NCBI GenBank assembly: GCA_945870025.1
Contig: CAMBQN010000003.1
Span: 1-64,000 of the forward strand
Source of the DNA: Akkermansia muciniphila
GTDB taxonomy: Bacteria; Verrucomicrobiota; Kiritimatiellia; RFP12; JAAYNR01
Direction: 5' to 3'
Length of the DNA: 64,000 nt
Shown: positions 47,166-57,100 of the stretch, in pieces
Position numbering within the stretch: position 1 is the stretch's first letter
Layout: every line of letters begins with the position of its first letter
Made by a program: the position numbers and the translations under genes
Notes under the pieces: generated by a model
What the model saw: the letters and a program-made list of their open reading frames with translations, nothing else
What the model was told of the DNA's origin: nothing
Databases searched by the model: none

Positions 47166-50100
47166 ACACACCGGAAACGAATACATCGGAACCGGGCAGG
47201 TCGGCGGCGCCCGTGCAACAGGCTGAGGGCGCCCGTGCAACAGGCTGGCGGCGCCCGGCCCCGATGTCGAAGGATTCCAACACGCGGGCGTGGCTGATCT
47301 TCCTCGCCGTCGTGTGCCTAGGCGCGGCACTGTGGGCGCCTCTGCGCGTGTTTTATTACCAGCATCGCTACCAGCCCATCGTGGACGCCCGGCCCCGAGA
47401 CGCGGCGTGTTTCGTGGCAGTCGCGTATCCGGGCGTTTCCGAGGACCCCCCTGCAGGCTCGCAGGACATCACGCCGGCCGCATTCGAAGCGCAGATCAAA
47501 ATCCTCCGCGACCGCGGCTACACCCCGATTGAACTGAAAGACGTGCAGGCGTTCTACGACGCGGGAAAGCCGTTGCCGCGCAAGGCAATCCTGACGACGT
47601 TCTCCCAGACGCGCAAGACCTCCTATTTCGAGGTTCGGCAATTGCTGCGCGTCCTCCGCTGGAAGGCGGTCATGGGGGTCTGCACATCGCCGATCCACGC
47701 CCGCGACCCGCAGTCGCTTCTCTGGCCCTATCTGCGGGATATGCTCAATCCGGGTCCCTGGGAACTGGCGGGCGAGTCTCAGAATGGGTATCATTTCGTG
47801 CCCGCGTTCTCGGACGGCAGTACGGGGCCGTTTTTCTCGACCCCCCAATGGCTGCCAGAATCCAATCGGCTTGAATACCCCGAGGAGTTTCGGGCGCGGA
47901 TCCGGGGTGACCATGAGGCCTTTCTCTCCGAATTTGCGCGCGAGACCCAGCAGAAGCCGCTGGCGTTCTTCTTCCCGTACGGCGACTACGGTCAATTTGA
48001 CGAGCGTGCCCAGTTCGTCAGGTTGAGCAACCTGTATCAGGTGGGTGAGAAGTATCCGCTGGGCTTTACGCTTGGCAATCTGGCCTTGAACACCCGGTTG
48101 ACCGACCGTCGCCGCCTGAACCGCCTGCTGGTCGATCCGCAGTGGACAGCCGAAGAGCTGGCCAACCGGCTTGATGCGTTCTGGCCCATGGAGATGACGA
48201 TCGATACCCGCCTGCATGTCTTTTCGCGCGAATCGGTGATCCGCGAATGGGGCGGGCTGAAACTCCTCGACCAAGGGTTTTCCCTGTATGCGATTCCGTC
48301 CGAAAACCCGGTGTACGATGAGCGTCTGGATGAGCGGAAGCGGACGGCGACAAGCGGATCGCGCGTCTGGCTCGCCGGAAGCGATACGTTCATGAACGGT
48401 CATTTCGTCGTGCGCTTCCATTTGGCGCACGGCCGGTTTGGCGTATACCTCCGCGCCGTTCCGGGGCATGAGCATCTTTATTTCCTGGTGGACGAAAACG
48501 GACAGGTGGGCGTGCGCCAAAAGCTGCCGGATCTGGATGAAGTCACGCTGGCATCGGAAGACGCCCCGATCGAGCAGGACACCAACCACGAGCTGGTTAT
48601 CACGCTCAAGGGCAACCTCCTGTACGCGCGCCTGGACGACAAATCCCTGTTTGACGGGCCCGTGCTGCTGCGCGAGACCCCGCGCCCTGGAATGCTGGGT
48701 TTGAGCGTCTGGGAACGGATCCCCGGTGTTGCGGCGGCCGACGTAATTGACGCGCGCATCCTCGCGCGCCGGGAGGCGATCGTGAACTGGACGCCCCATA
48801 CGGCGCGGGACGTCAGCTACCTGACCCGCTGGCTGAGCGAGCACTGTTTCCGCTTCTCGATCCTGTCGCCACCCTGGATCGACATCTTCGAGGGTTCGCC
48901 CCAGAAGTTTCCGATTTGGGATCAGGAGGCCCTCGATCTGCTGGCGCGCACCAATCAAACACGGATTTATCCGTATATCCAAATCCGGCAGTCTTCCGTG
49001 CTGATGCCGGCCTCGGCCGATGCGATCCTCGACGATCTGGTGATGCTCACGGGTGTGTCGGGTCTGTTCATCGACGCGACCGCCGTTCGGACTGAAGAGG
49101 TGAATGCGCTGGTAAACTGGCTGTTACGGTTGCAGGAGGGGATGGAAAAAGCGGGCTTCCGGTTGGCGATCAAACTGCCGCAGACGATCGAGTCGCTGCC
49201 GTCCGCCGGCAACATGCTCAAGCTGTTTCCCAACGCGCTGCTGGTCGGCGATTTCAAACAACCCCCATTCGGATTGACGGCCGACCGTGTGGTGAGCATC
49301 GACTCGGTCTCGCCGCCGACGAGCGATGAAACCCTGGCGCTCTACTACCAAATCTCAAATCTGGCGACGAACTACGAGGGCGTGTCCGCCGAAGTGACGC
49401 ACGAGGCGTTGCGCCAGAGTGGGTTTGATGCATTTGCCGCCGGTGATTATGAAGGCGCGATCGCGATCTGGGGCCAATGGTTTAAAGCGGACCCGCGGAG
49501 CGCCGAAGCGATCGGACTGATCGGCGACGCCCAGATGCGGATGAACGCCCTGGATCTGGCACTCCAGTCATACACGCGCAGTCTGGAACTCAACCCCGGC
49601 GAAATGAATCTGGTGGTGCGGCGGGCGCGGCTTTTGGAGACGATGAAGCGGATGGACGAGTCCGTGGCCGCGCTGAACATGTATTCCCGAACGTTTCCCG
49701 ACTCGCCGGCCATCATTGTCGCGCAGGCCCACTGGATGTCCCGCAACGGGCAACGCGATCGGGCGCGCGAGTTGATGCGCGATCTGGTCAAGCGGTTTCC
49801 CGACGAGATCGAATCCCGGCTGGTCTTGCAGACGTTGCTCGATCAGCCGGCGGAACGGTACGCCAACACCCGCGAACTGCTCGATATGTGCGAGGGCCAG
49901 GAAACCCAGCACTTCGCGTTCGGCAAGGAACTGGGCGCCGTCGAGTTGCTGGCGATTCCCGAGGCGAGCGTCTTCTTCAACTTCATCCGCCGCACGGCGG
50001 CCCACTCGCCCAACAAGCAGACGCGCGAGTTGTACCGGAGTTTTCTGCCGCTTACCAACAGCGTCGTGGAAGATTTCTCAACCGGAAAACTCTCCGATAA

Positions 50101-51424
50101 CTGGTTCTATCTCGGCGGCCTGCGGCCCCTCGACCGCGGGCGTTACGAACTGAAGGCGTCGACCGACCTGGCCGAGGCGTTTCTCCGACTCAAGAAATCG
50201 GAACTGCTGCGGGACGGGTTTCTGGAGGTGCAGTTGGACGAATCGGTGGGTTATTTCTGGATCTATGCCAGGCGCAGCACCCGGTCGATGGTCCGTTTCG
50301 GTTTTGACAATGAGGGCTTTATTCACATCCAAAGCTGGTTGAACGGGGCTTTGACCAGCTATGAAAACCGGCCGTGGATGCGGCCGCCGGGGATGCTTTC
50401 CCTGCGGTTGGAGGTGCACGGCGACGGGGCCATGGGTTATATCAACGATCAACCGACTTTTGCGACGCCGCTGATCATCCCGCCCGAGGTCGCTTACGGC
50501 TGGTGGAGCATCGCGCCGTTCTCGCCCGATTACGGGGTGGCGCGCGCCCGCATTTCGAGCATTCACTGCGGGCCGCTGGCACCGGTTCTGGTGATGCTGC
50601 CACCTCTGAACGACGCCCGGATGAACGACGCGCTGGACTGGGTCCGGCCCCGGGTGCGGAACATCTCGGCCTTGTGCCCGGTCACCTTCCTGCAAAACCC
50701 CGACGGCACGATCGGTTCCGTCCCGCAGACCGCATTCTCGCTGACGCGGATGTTCGCCACCTACCACCGCCTCCGCCTGATGCCGGTGCTGGACATGTCC
50801 TATTTTTCGGACATCGAACCGGCCAGGATCATTGAGCTGATCCAGAAACATCAGCTTGCCGGCCTGATCGTCCGCATCCGCATTCTCCCCGACGAAGCGT
50901 GGTTCAAGAAACTGGAGCGCGAGATGGAACGGACCACGGCCGATCTGATTGTGATCCGGAACGAGCGCACCTTCTGGCCCATACCGGGCACGGGCGAGGC
51001 GGAACTGCCCCTGGATGGCGAACGCAAGCGTCTGAAGAGGCTGCCAACCTCGCTGGTGCGGGAGATCCCGCGCGGCAGTCTACTGCTGCCCCCCATCGCG
51101 GCAACCTGGACGATTCGGGCGCAACCGTATCAGGACTGGATGACCGAGACCAACCGCATCGACGTGGTCGGGGCGGAACTGCGGCTCTTTGTCGTCCCGA
51201 ACTCGATCATCGGCACCAACACCGCACAGGTGGTCGCGGCCGCGCACAAAGCGTTGCAGGAGGAGGCGCTGGCCGACGCCCGGCAGCCGGTCCGGGAGGA
51301 GGATATCAAGAATGACACAACACCGACGATCCCGCAACGAATCGAAGTGCCGTCCGCCGTCCCGGAAGCGGCTGCGGAAGCCGGACTGCGGTTGAATGAT
51401 CCTAAAAGGAGCAGTGAGCAGTGA
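47162..51424 (+). CDS. Giant membrane-anchored PgaB-like protein: degenerate polysaccharide-deacetylase domain, LamG-like domains, hydrolase-like TIM-barrel region, TPRs
   Basis: TM anchor WLIFLAVVCLGAALWA; TTFSQTRKTSYFEV in the TFDDG position; FFFPYGDYGQ; TPR ...AEAIGLIGDAQMRMNALDLALQSYTRSLELNP; 4-bp overlap with the synthase gene. Confidence 0.8.
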   Translation: MNTPETNTSEPGRSAAPVQQAEGARATGWRRPAPMSKDSNTRAWLIFLAVVCLGAALWAPLRVFYYQHRYQPIVDARPRDAACFVAVAYPGVSEDPPAGSQDITPAAFEAQIKILRDRGYTPIELKDVQAFYDAGKPLPRKAILTTFSQTRKTSYFEVRQLLRVLRWKAVMGVCTSPIHARDPQSLLWPYLRDMLNPGPWELAGESQNGYHFVPAFSDGSTGPFFSTPQWLPESNRLEYPEEFRARIRGDHEAFLSEFARETQQKPLAFFFPYGDYGQFDERAQFVRLSNLYQVGEKYPLGFTLGNLALNTRLTDRRRLNRLLVDPQWTAEELANRLDAFWPMEMTIDTRLHVFSRESVIREWGGLKLLDQGFSLYAIPSENPVYDERLDERKRTATSGSRVWLAGSDTFMNGHFVVRFHLAHGRFGVYLRAVPGHEHLYFLVDENGQVGVRQKLPDLDEVTLASEDAPIEQDTNHELVITLKGNLLYARLDDKSLFDGPVLLRETPRPGMLGLSVWERIPGVAAADVIDARILARREAIVNWTPHTARDVSYLTRWLSEHCFRFSILSPPWIDIFEGSPQKFPIWDQEALDLLARTNQTRIYPYIQIRQSSVLMPASADAILDDLVMLTGVSGLFIDATAVRTEEVNALVNWLLRLQEGMEKAGFRLAIKLPQTIESLPSAGNMLKLFPNALLVGDFKQPPFGLTADRVVSIDSVSPPTSDETLALYYQISNLATNYEGVSAEVTHEALRQSGFDAFAAGDYEGAIAIWGQWFKADPRSAEAIGLIGDAQMRMNALDLALQSYTRSLELNPGEMNLVVRRARLLETMKRMDESVAALNMYSRTFPDSPAIIVAQAHWMSRNGQRDRARELMRDLVKRFPDEIESRLVLQTLLDQPAERYANTRELLDMCEGQETQHFAFGKELGAVELLAIPEASVFFNFIRRTAAHSPNKQTRELYRSFLPLTNSVVEDFSTGKLSDNWFYLGGLRPLDRGRYELKASTDLAEAFLRLKKSELLRDGFLEVQLDESVGYFWIYARRSTRSMVRFGFDNEGFIHIQSWLNGALTSYENRPWMRPPGMLSLRLEVHGDGAMGYINDQPTFATPLIIPPEVAYGWWSIAPFSPDYGVARARISSIHCGPLAPVLVMLPPLNDARMNDALDWVRPRVRNISALCPVTFLQNPDGTIGSVPQTAFSLTRMFATYHRLRLMPVLDMSYFSDIEPARIIELIQKHQLAGLIVRIRILPDEAWFKKLEREMERTTADLIVIRNERTFWPIPGTGEAELPLDGERKRLKRLPTSLVREIPRGSLLLPPIAATWTIRAQPYQDWMTETNRIDVVGAELRLFVVPNSIIGTNTAQVVAAAHKALQEEALADARQPVREEDIKNDTTPTIPQRIEVPSAVPEAAAEAGLRLNDPKRSSEQ

Positions 51425-51570
51425 ACCGTGAACAGTGGGCTTCGCACCAAATGGTTATGCACATGTCATTGGCCTTCAACCGATCACCGACCACCGATCA
51501 CTGTTCACTGTTCACTGTTCACCGATCACTGTTCACCGATCACCGATCACCGATAACGGCTCCTTTTAGG
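51401..51570. mobile_element. Heptamer hairpin element K (170 bp) with perfect 12-bp terminal inverted repeats
   Basis: CCTAAAAGGAGC (51401-51412) / GCTCCTTTTAGG (51559-51570); 4 heptamers 51410-51437 opposing 11 heptamers CYGWYCA/CCGATAA 51480-51556. Confidence 0.75.
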
Positions 51571-51595
51571 TTTTAAGGACGAACGAGGACAAACC

Positions 51596-53071
51596 ATGCT
51601 GTTTCCCACAACCGTTTTTGCCGTTTTCTTTCTGATTGTCTGTTACACCCACTGGGCGCTGACCGAGCGGCCCAAGACCCGCAAAGTCTTTTTGTTGGCG
51701 GCCAGCCTCTTTTTTTACGGTTATTGGAGTTGGACGTTTGCGTTGATGCTGCTGGCCTCGGCGTGCATCAACCACGGGATGGCGGTTATGATTGACGCAT
51801 TGCAGGATCACAGGCTCCGGCGCCGGGTGATGATCGGCACGGTCGGTTTCAATCTCGGCATTCTGGCCCTCTTCAAGTACACCGGATTTCTGTACAAGCA
51901 GTTGTTCACGCCGCTGGCCGTGCCGTTGTGCCACTGGCTGGGGGCGACGGAGCATCTGGTCGAGATGCAGGAGCGCGTGCTGCCGTTCATTGACCAGATC
52001 GTCCTTCCCGTCGGGATCTCGTTTTACACCTTTCAAGCGCTCAGCTACGTGGTCGACGTGTACTGGCGAAAGGTCGAGATCGCCCGCTCGACCCTTGATT
52101 TCGCCAATTATCTGGCGTTTTTTCCGCAACTGGTCGCCGGACCCATTGTCCGGGCCAGCGATCTGCTCCCCCAGATGGGGGTGTTCCCCGGCCGGGAGAC
52201 CGGGATCGACACGGGGCGCGCAGCAATCCTGATCTTGGGCGGGTTGTTCAAAAAAATGGTGGTGGCGAACTGGCTGGCCGAGAATCTGGCCGACCCGGTG
52301 TTTGCGCAGCCCGATGCCTTCGCGTCGGGAGCGGACATCCTGATCGGCATTTATGCGTATGCCATCCAAATCTATTGCGACTTTTCAGCCTACTCCGACA
52401 TTGCCATCGGGTGTGCGATCTTGATGGGATTCCATTTCCCAATCAACTTCAACGCGCCGTATTTCGGCGTGACCCTGCAGGATTTCTGGCGACGGTGGCA
52501 CATCTCCCTGTCGACCTGGTTGCGGGATTACCTGTACATTCCCCTGGGAGGCTCGCGGGCGGGTGCGAGCCGCACCTGGTGCAACCTGCTGCTCACGTTC
52601 GTGCTGGGGGGTCTGTGGCACGGAGCCGCCTGGACGTTTGTGCTGTGGGGGGCGTTTCATGGCGGTTATCTGGCGCTGGAGCGCGTCGTGCGCCGCGCGT
52701 GCGGACTCTCCGAAAAGCCGGCGGAACACCCGCACCGGGTCTTGGCGTTCCTGGGGCGGATCTGGATCTTCCATGTCGTGTGCTTTTCGTGGATCCTGTT
52801 CCGATCACCGGACCTGACGGCGTGCGGCGAGATGGTGCGGGGCCTGGGCCGGTGGGAGGTCGCGCCCACCCTCTGGACGGCGCGCGCACTGCTGGTGCTG
52901 CTTGTGGGGTTCTCTCTCCAAGGCCTGGACGGCGACCGCATGCAAGGCGTGTGGCGGCGCTTCAACGCCCTGCCCGTCATCGCGCAGGGCGCGCTTGCCG
53001 CCGTTGCGCTGACGATCATCCTGGCTCTGGGGCCGGTCGGCGTGGCCCCGTTTATCTATTTTCAGTTCTAG
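51596..53071 (+). CDS. MBOAT-family O-acyltransferase (AlgI-like)
   Basis: LPVGISFYTFQALSYVVDVYW, FFPQLVAGPIVRA, DFWRRWHISLSTWLRDYLYIPLGG, GLWHGAAWTFVLWGAFHG catalytic His. Confidence 0.95.
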   Translation: MLFPTTVFAVFFLIVCYTHWALTERPKTRKVFLLAASLFFYGYWSWTFALMLLASACINHGMAVMIDALQDHRLRRRVMIGTVGFNLGILALFKYTGFLYKQLFTPLAVPLCHWLGATEHLVEMQERVLPFIDQIVLPVGISFYTFQALSYVVDVYWRKVEIARSTLDFANYLAFFPQLVAGPIVRASDLLPQMGVFPGRETGIDTGRAAILILGGLFKKMVVANWLAENLADPVFAQPDAFASGADILIGIYAYAIQIYCDFSAYSDIAIGCAILMGFHFPINFNAPYFGVTLQDFWRRWHISLSTWLRDYLYIPLGGSRAGASRTWCNLLLTFVLGGLWHGAAWTFVLWGAFHGGYLALERVVRRACGLSEKPAEHPHRVLAFLGRIWIFHVVCFSWILFRSPDLTACGEMVRGLGRWEVAPTLWTARALLVLLVGFSLQGLDGDRMQGVWRRFNALPVIAQGALAAVALTIILALGPVGVAPFIYFQF

Positions 53072-53086
53072 GCGAAACAGGAAGGT

Positions 53087-53389
53087 GTGCGTATGGATGT
53101 GCAGATTGAAGAAAAGGAAGGAGCCGGTGCGTCTCCCCGCCATTCGTCCGTCCCCCGGGCGTTGTTTTTTGTAGGTGTTTTCTATGGCGTTATGCTAATC
53201 TTGAACGGCGTTTCGATGCGGGAGAGTGCCGCATTGCTCGAATACGGCTGGCAGCGGGATGCACTGTGTCGGCTGAACCGTCCGTGCGAGGCGGTCTCAC
53301 GGAGCACGCGCGCGTTCCTTTTTCGCGAGGAATTGCGAAAAACGGTTGGTCGGTGGTTGAACACGGCTCACGCGAAAGAAGGAGAATAA
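53087..53389 (+). CDS. Small membrane protein between AlgI-like and SGNH genes
   Basis: Single TM helix ALFFVGVFYGVMLILNGV; fits between neighbours (next ATG 3 bp after its stop). Confidence 0.7.
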   Translation: MRMDVQIEEKEGAGASPRHSSVPRALFFVGVFYGVMLILNGVSMRESAALLEYGWQRDALCRLNRPCEAVSRSTRAFLFREELRKTVGRWLNTAHAKEGE

Positions 53390-53391
53390 GC

Positions 53392-54117
53392 ATGCAGACA
53401 GTCCGGATACTGGGGCTTTGGGCCATTCTGGCGGCATCCGGGGCGGGGGCGCAGCAGGCGGTGACGCCCGCCATGGCCGGCGCTGCGGAGCGAACGGCGC
53501 GCGCGCCGGTGCTGATGGTTGGCGATTCGATGATGCGACTGCTGTCCGTTGCGTTTGAAAAGGAATTCCGCAAGCAGGGCATCGAGGCGGCCTCATTCGC
53601 CTCGCTGGGGTCGGGATTGGTTCGGCTCGACGCCTTTGACTGGTATGCCAAGATCCGCGAGCTGATGGACACGCACAAGCCGGGCACGGTGATTGTGGTG
53701 TTGGGGACCAATGACGACCAGCCCCTGCTGGATGAGAATGACCAGACGATTAACAAAGGCACGGACGCGTGGAATCGGGAATATTCAAAGCGGTTGGGAA
53801 AAATCATGGACACTTTCCTCGAACACGGGGCGCTGCGAGTGATCTGGCTGTTGCAGCCCGACATGAAGCAGGCGACTCACCAGCGCTATGCCGACCGTCT
53901 CAATGCGCTGATCACCGCTGAGGCCGGCACGCGACCGGCGGTCCTCTTGTTTGATAGCCGCGCCGTTCTCTGCCGCAGGCCCGGTGCGCCGTATTCGGCG
54001 ACCTTGGTCGGGAAGGACGGGCAAATGATCCAGGTGCGCGACTCGGACGGTGTCCATCTCTCGCGCGACGGCGCCGAACGCCTGGCGGCGGCCGTTGTCG
54101 CAGCCCACTGGAAGTGA
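53392..54117 (+). CDS. Secreted SGNH/GDSL-like hydrolase
   Basis: VLMVGDSMMRLLS, VVLGTNDDQPL, DSDGVHLSRDGAERLA; signal peptide. Confidence 0.87.
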   Translation: MQTVRILGLWAILAASGAGAQQAVTPAMAGAAERTARAPVLMVGDSMMRLLSVAFEKEFRKQGIEAASFASLGSGLVRLDAFDWYAKIRELMDTHKPGTVIVVLGTNDDQPLLDENDQTINKGTDAWNREYSKRLGKIMDTFLEHGALRVIWLLQPDMKQATHQRYADRLNALITAEAGTRPAVLLFDSRAVLCRRPGAPYSATLVGKDGQMIQVRDSDGVHLSRDGAERLAAAVVAAHWK

Positions 54118-54160
54118 GGGGTTACCGCGCGTTTTCAGGCAAGGATCATCTGGGGGCACA

Positions 54161-57100
54161 ATGGAACAAATAATTCTGCTTGCAGGAAGTCGGCGTGAGT
54201 GCGTCGTTTCCGGTCGCGCGATTCGGTGGCTGTGCTTGCTGTTCTGCCTGGGCGCGCGCGTGCTCGTGGCCAACGCGCCCTTCCTCGATCCGGTTATCGC
54301 ACCGGTCACGCGCGCGCTGATTGATGCGGCGATTAAAGAGGCCCAGACGTCGGGGGACGTCGACGTGTCGACCCCCCGCGCGCTTTTATACAAGGGCCTC
54401 ATGCTGTTTCAGAAGGAGGACTATCTCGCGGCCATCCCGTATCTCGAGGAAGCGCTGCGCCAGGATCCCACGTTGATGGGGGCCTGGGAGGCGCTGGGCT
54501 GGGCCTATTGGCGGACCGATCAGAAGGAAAAAGCGGTGCGGCATTTCGAGGCGTTCCGCCGCCTGATGCCGAATCAGGCGCTTCCATACAGTATGCTGGC
54601 TCAATACGGCATTCTGATACAGGACTGGAAGATGGCCGACGCGAACTTTCGCAAGGCGCTGGAGATCAATCCCGATCAGTATGACCTGCGAAACTGGTAT
54701 GCGCAGAATATGATGCGGATGGGCAGGGACTTGGAGGCCGAGCAGCTTTTGAAGCAGTTGATACAGGAAGATCCTGATCGCGTGGACATCATGATCACGC
54801 TGGCGCAATTGCTTTATTTTCAGCAACGATACGAAGACTCTGCCGAGTTGTGGACGCGTGTGTTAAAGCAACTCCCCGATAACGCCAATTTTATGGTCGA
54901 ACTGGCGCGGATCCAGATGGTTCTGGGCAATCTGGAAGAGGCGGATCAGCTTTGTATCGCTGCCCTGGAACGCGAACCCGATTTGTATCCGGCGCTCATG
55001 CTGCGGGCGGATCTTGCCGATATCGGCGACATGGCCGGAGCCAGCGTGGAACGGCTGGAGGCTGTGATCCGGGCCACTCGCGACGCGCCCATGCGCGCCA
55101 AATTGCGCGAACGGTTGGCCACACGTTGCCATGCGTTCAACGACCGGCAACCGGGTGCGTTCCCCCCCTCTTACATCCTCGACCAATTGGCCCAGGCGGT
55201 CCAGGAAGATCCGAAAAACATGTATTTGGCGCTCACCTATGCCGAGTATTGCCTGATTTTCAAGCAGTATCACGAGGCGCGCAAGTGGGCGCGGCTCGTG
55301 CTAGAGGCGTTCAACCGCCACAACGTGCGCGCCAAAGAGGTCTATTTTGAATGCGCACTGGGCGAGGGTCTTTACGACGAGGCGGAACAAATCCTGGATG
55401 ATCTGTATTCTGCCTATGACCCGAGCGACCCGATGCGAAAATATCACCAGGCGCGTGTGGACCTCTTCCGTGGGCGTTATGTGGAGGCGATGGCGTGCCT
55501 CGACGAGATGGAGGCACAAGCCGAGAAGGGGACGGTGCTCACCCTGTTGTACCACGGCCTCACCGAGAGCGACTGGCTGCCGCGCACGTCGGTGCGGCGG
55601 CTTTATGAGCACCTCTTCGCCCTCAAGCAGGCCGGGTTCACCTTTGTTTCTCCGACGGACATCCCTGCCCTTATCGGCGCGAAGAACGGCGTGTCGCCGG
55701 CCGAAGACGCGGCGCGGGATGAAGCGGATGACGCGAATGACGCGCGTGAGGCGGTGCCGCTGCCCGCGCGGCTCATCGACTCCCTCCGCTATTCATTTAC
55801 CGGTGAGCGGAAGTTCAAGCGCGTGTCGCCCCAGAAACAGATGCGCGAGAAATACCGGTCGCCGGGCAAGAACGTGGCCGTCACATTTGACGACGGTCTC
55901 CGCAGTTCGTTCGACCTGGGCACGCCGGTCGCCGAGGACTTGGGGGTTCCGTTCGGCATGTTTGTGATCACGTGGCGGGCGGACTATGATCCCTCCGTTA
56001 CGTCGTGGGATGAGATGCGGAAATATGCGGCTTCGGGCTCGTGGGTGATCGGCAGCCACTTGCATGACGCGCATGCGGATGTCGCCGTCTCGTCCGACAC
56101 CAACCACCTGGCCCGGGCCCTTCCCAACCGCATCTGGATGCCGGCCAAGAATCGGTTGGAATCGATGAACGAATGGGACAGGCGGATGCGTCAGAATTTC
56201 CGGATCAGCCGCAAAATCATCGACGAGAAGTTGGGGGACGCGGCCAGCACGCTGGCGATGGTCGCCTATCCGTACGGCGACATCGGGCAGGAAGGGACGT
56301 GCAACCTGTCGACGTTGCGCAACCCCGTGCAGACCCTATTGGCAGAAGCCGCCCGCAATTATCAGTTGGGGTTTGCCCTCGACCGCAACGGCTATACGAC
56401 TACCGGGGACAGCAGCCTGCTTGTGCGGCGGTATGAGCCGGCGTGGTACGACGAGGGGGCGGATGTCGTGCGCCATGCCTATCAGAACCATCCGTTGTTC
56501 ATGGCGCGCGCGCTGCGCATCGAGTTGGCCAAGGTGATGGGCAAGCCGCATGTCGCCGAGGCGATGCTGAAACTGCTCCGCCGCGACGGCTACCCCGAAG
56601 ATCTGATCCGCAAGATGGACTTCGCCAACACGGCCCATTTCCGAAATCGCTCGCAACGCGCCGAGAAGGCGTTGTACGGTTCGGCTGCCTTCCCCTCACC
56701 GGTTTCGGCCGGTTCCGTTCAGAGTTCCGTTCAGAGTTCCTCGGAGGGCGTTTACACGGTCGCTGCGGACGGCACGCGCTCCACGCCTGCTGATGACGGC
56801 TCGTGGTACAAGCCGTCTGACGTGTCCGTCGGCGCGCATGTTTACAATTCGCAGGCGAATAACGAATATGAAGTAACCCGGGAGGGCGTGCGCGGCGGGT
56901 TCAATCTCAACCCGCGCACCTGGCTGGGCGCCGAGTATACCCATAGCACGATCACGCAGCAGCCGAGGCCGATCCGCACGCTGACAGACCCCCTCGATCT
57001 GACTCTGGACTACACCTGGGAGAACAGCGCGATCAACCCCGATATCCTCATCGGCGCCAAAGCCAGCCGGGAAGACATTCGCCTGCGATCTTCTCACCGC

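Noticed and set aside
47318-48982. 554-aa - strand ORF opposite the giant EPS protein
   Set aside because: Antisense to a 1.4-kb-coupled EPS gene; no domain signature.
51480-51556. Heptamer array as CRISPR or VNTR-coding region
   Set aside because: 7-bp period without spacers, intergenic, and paired with an opposing arm.
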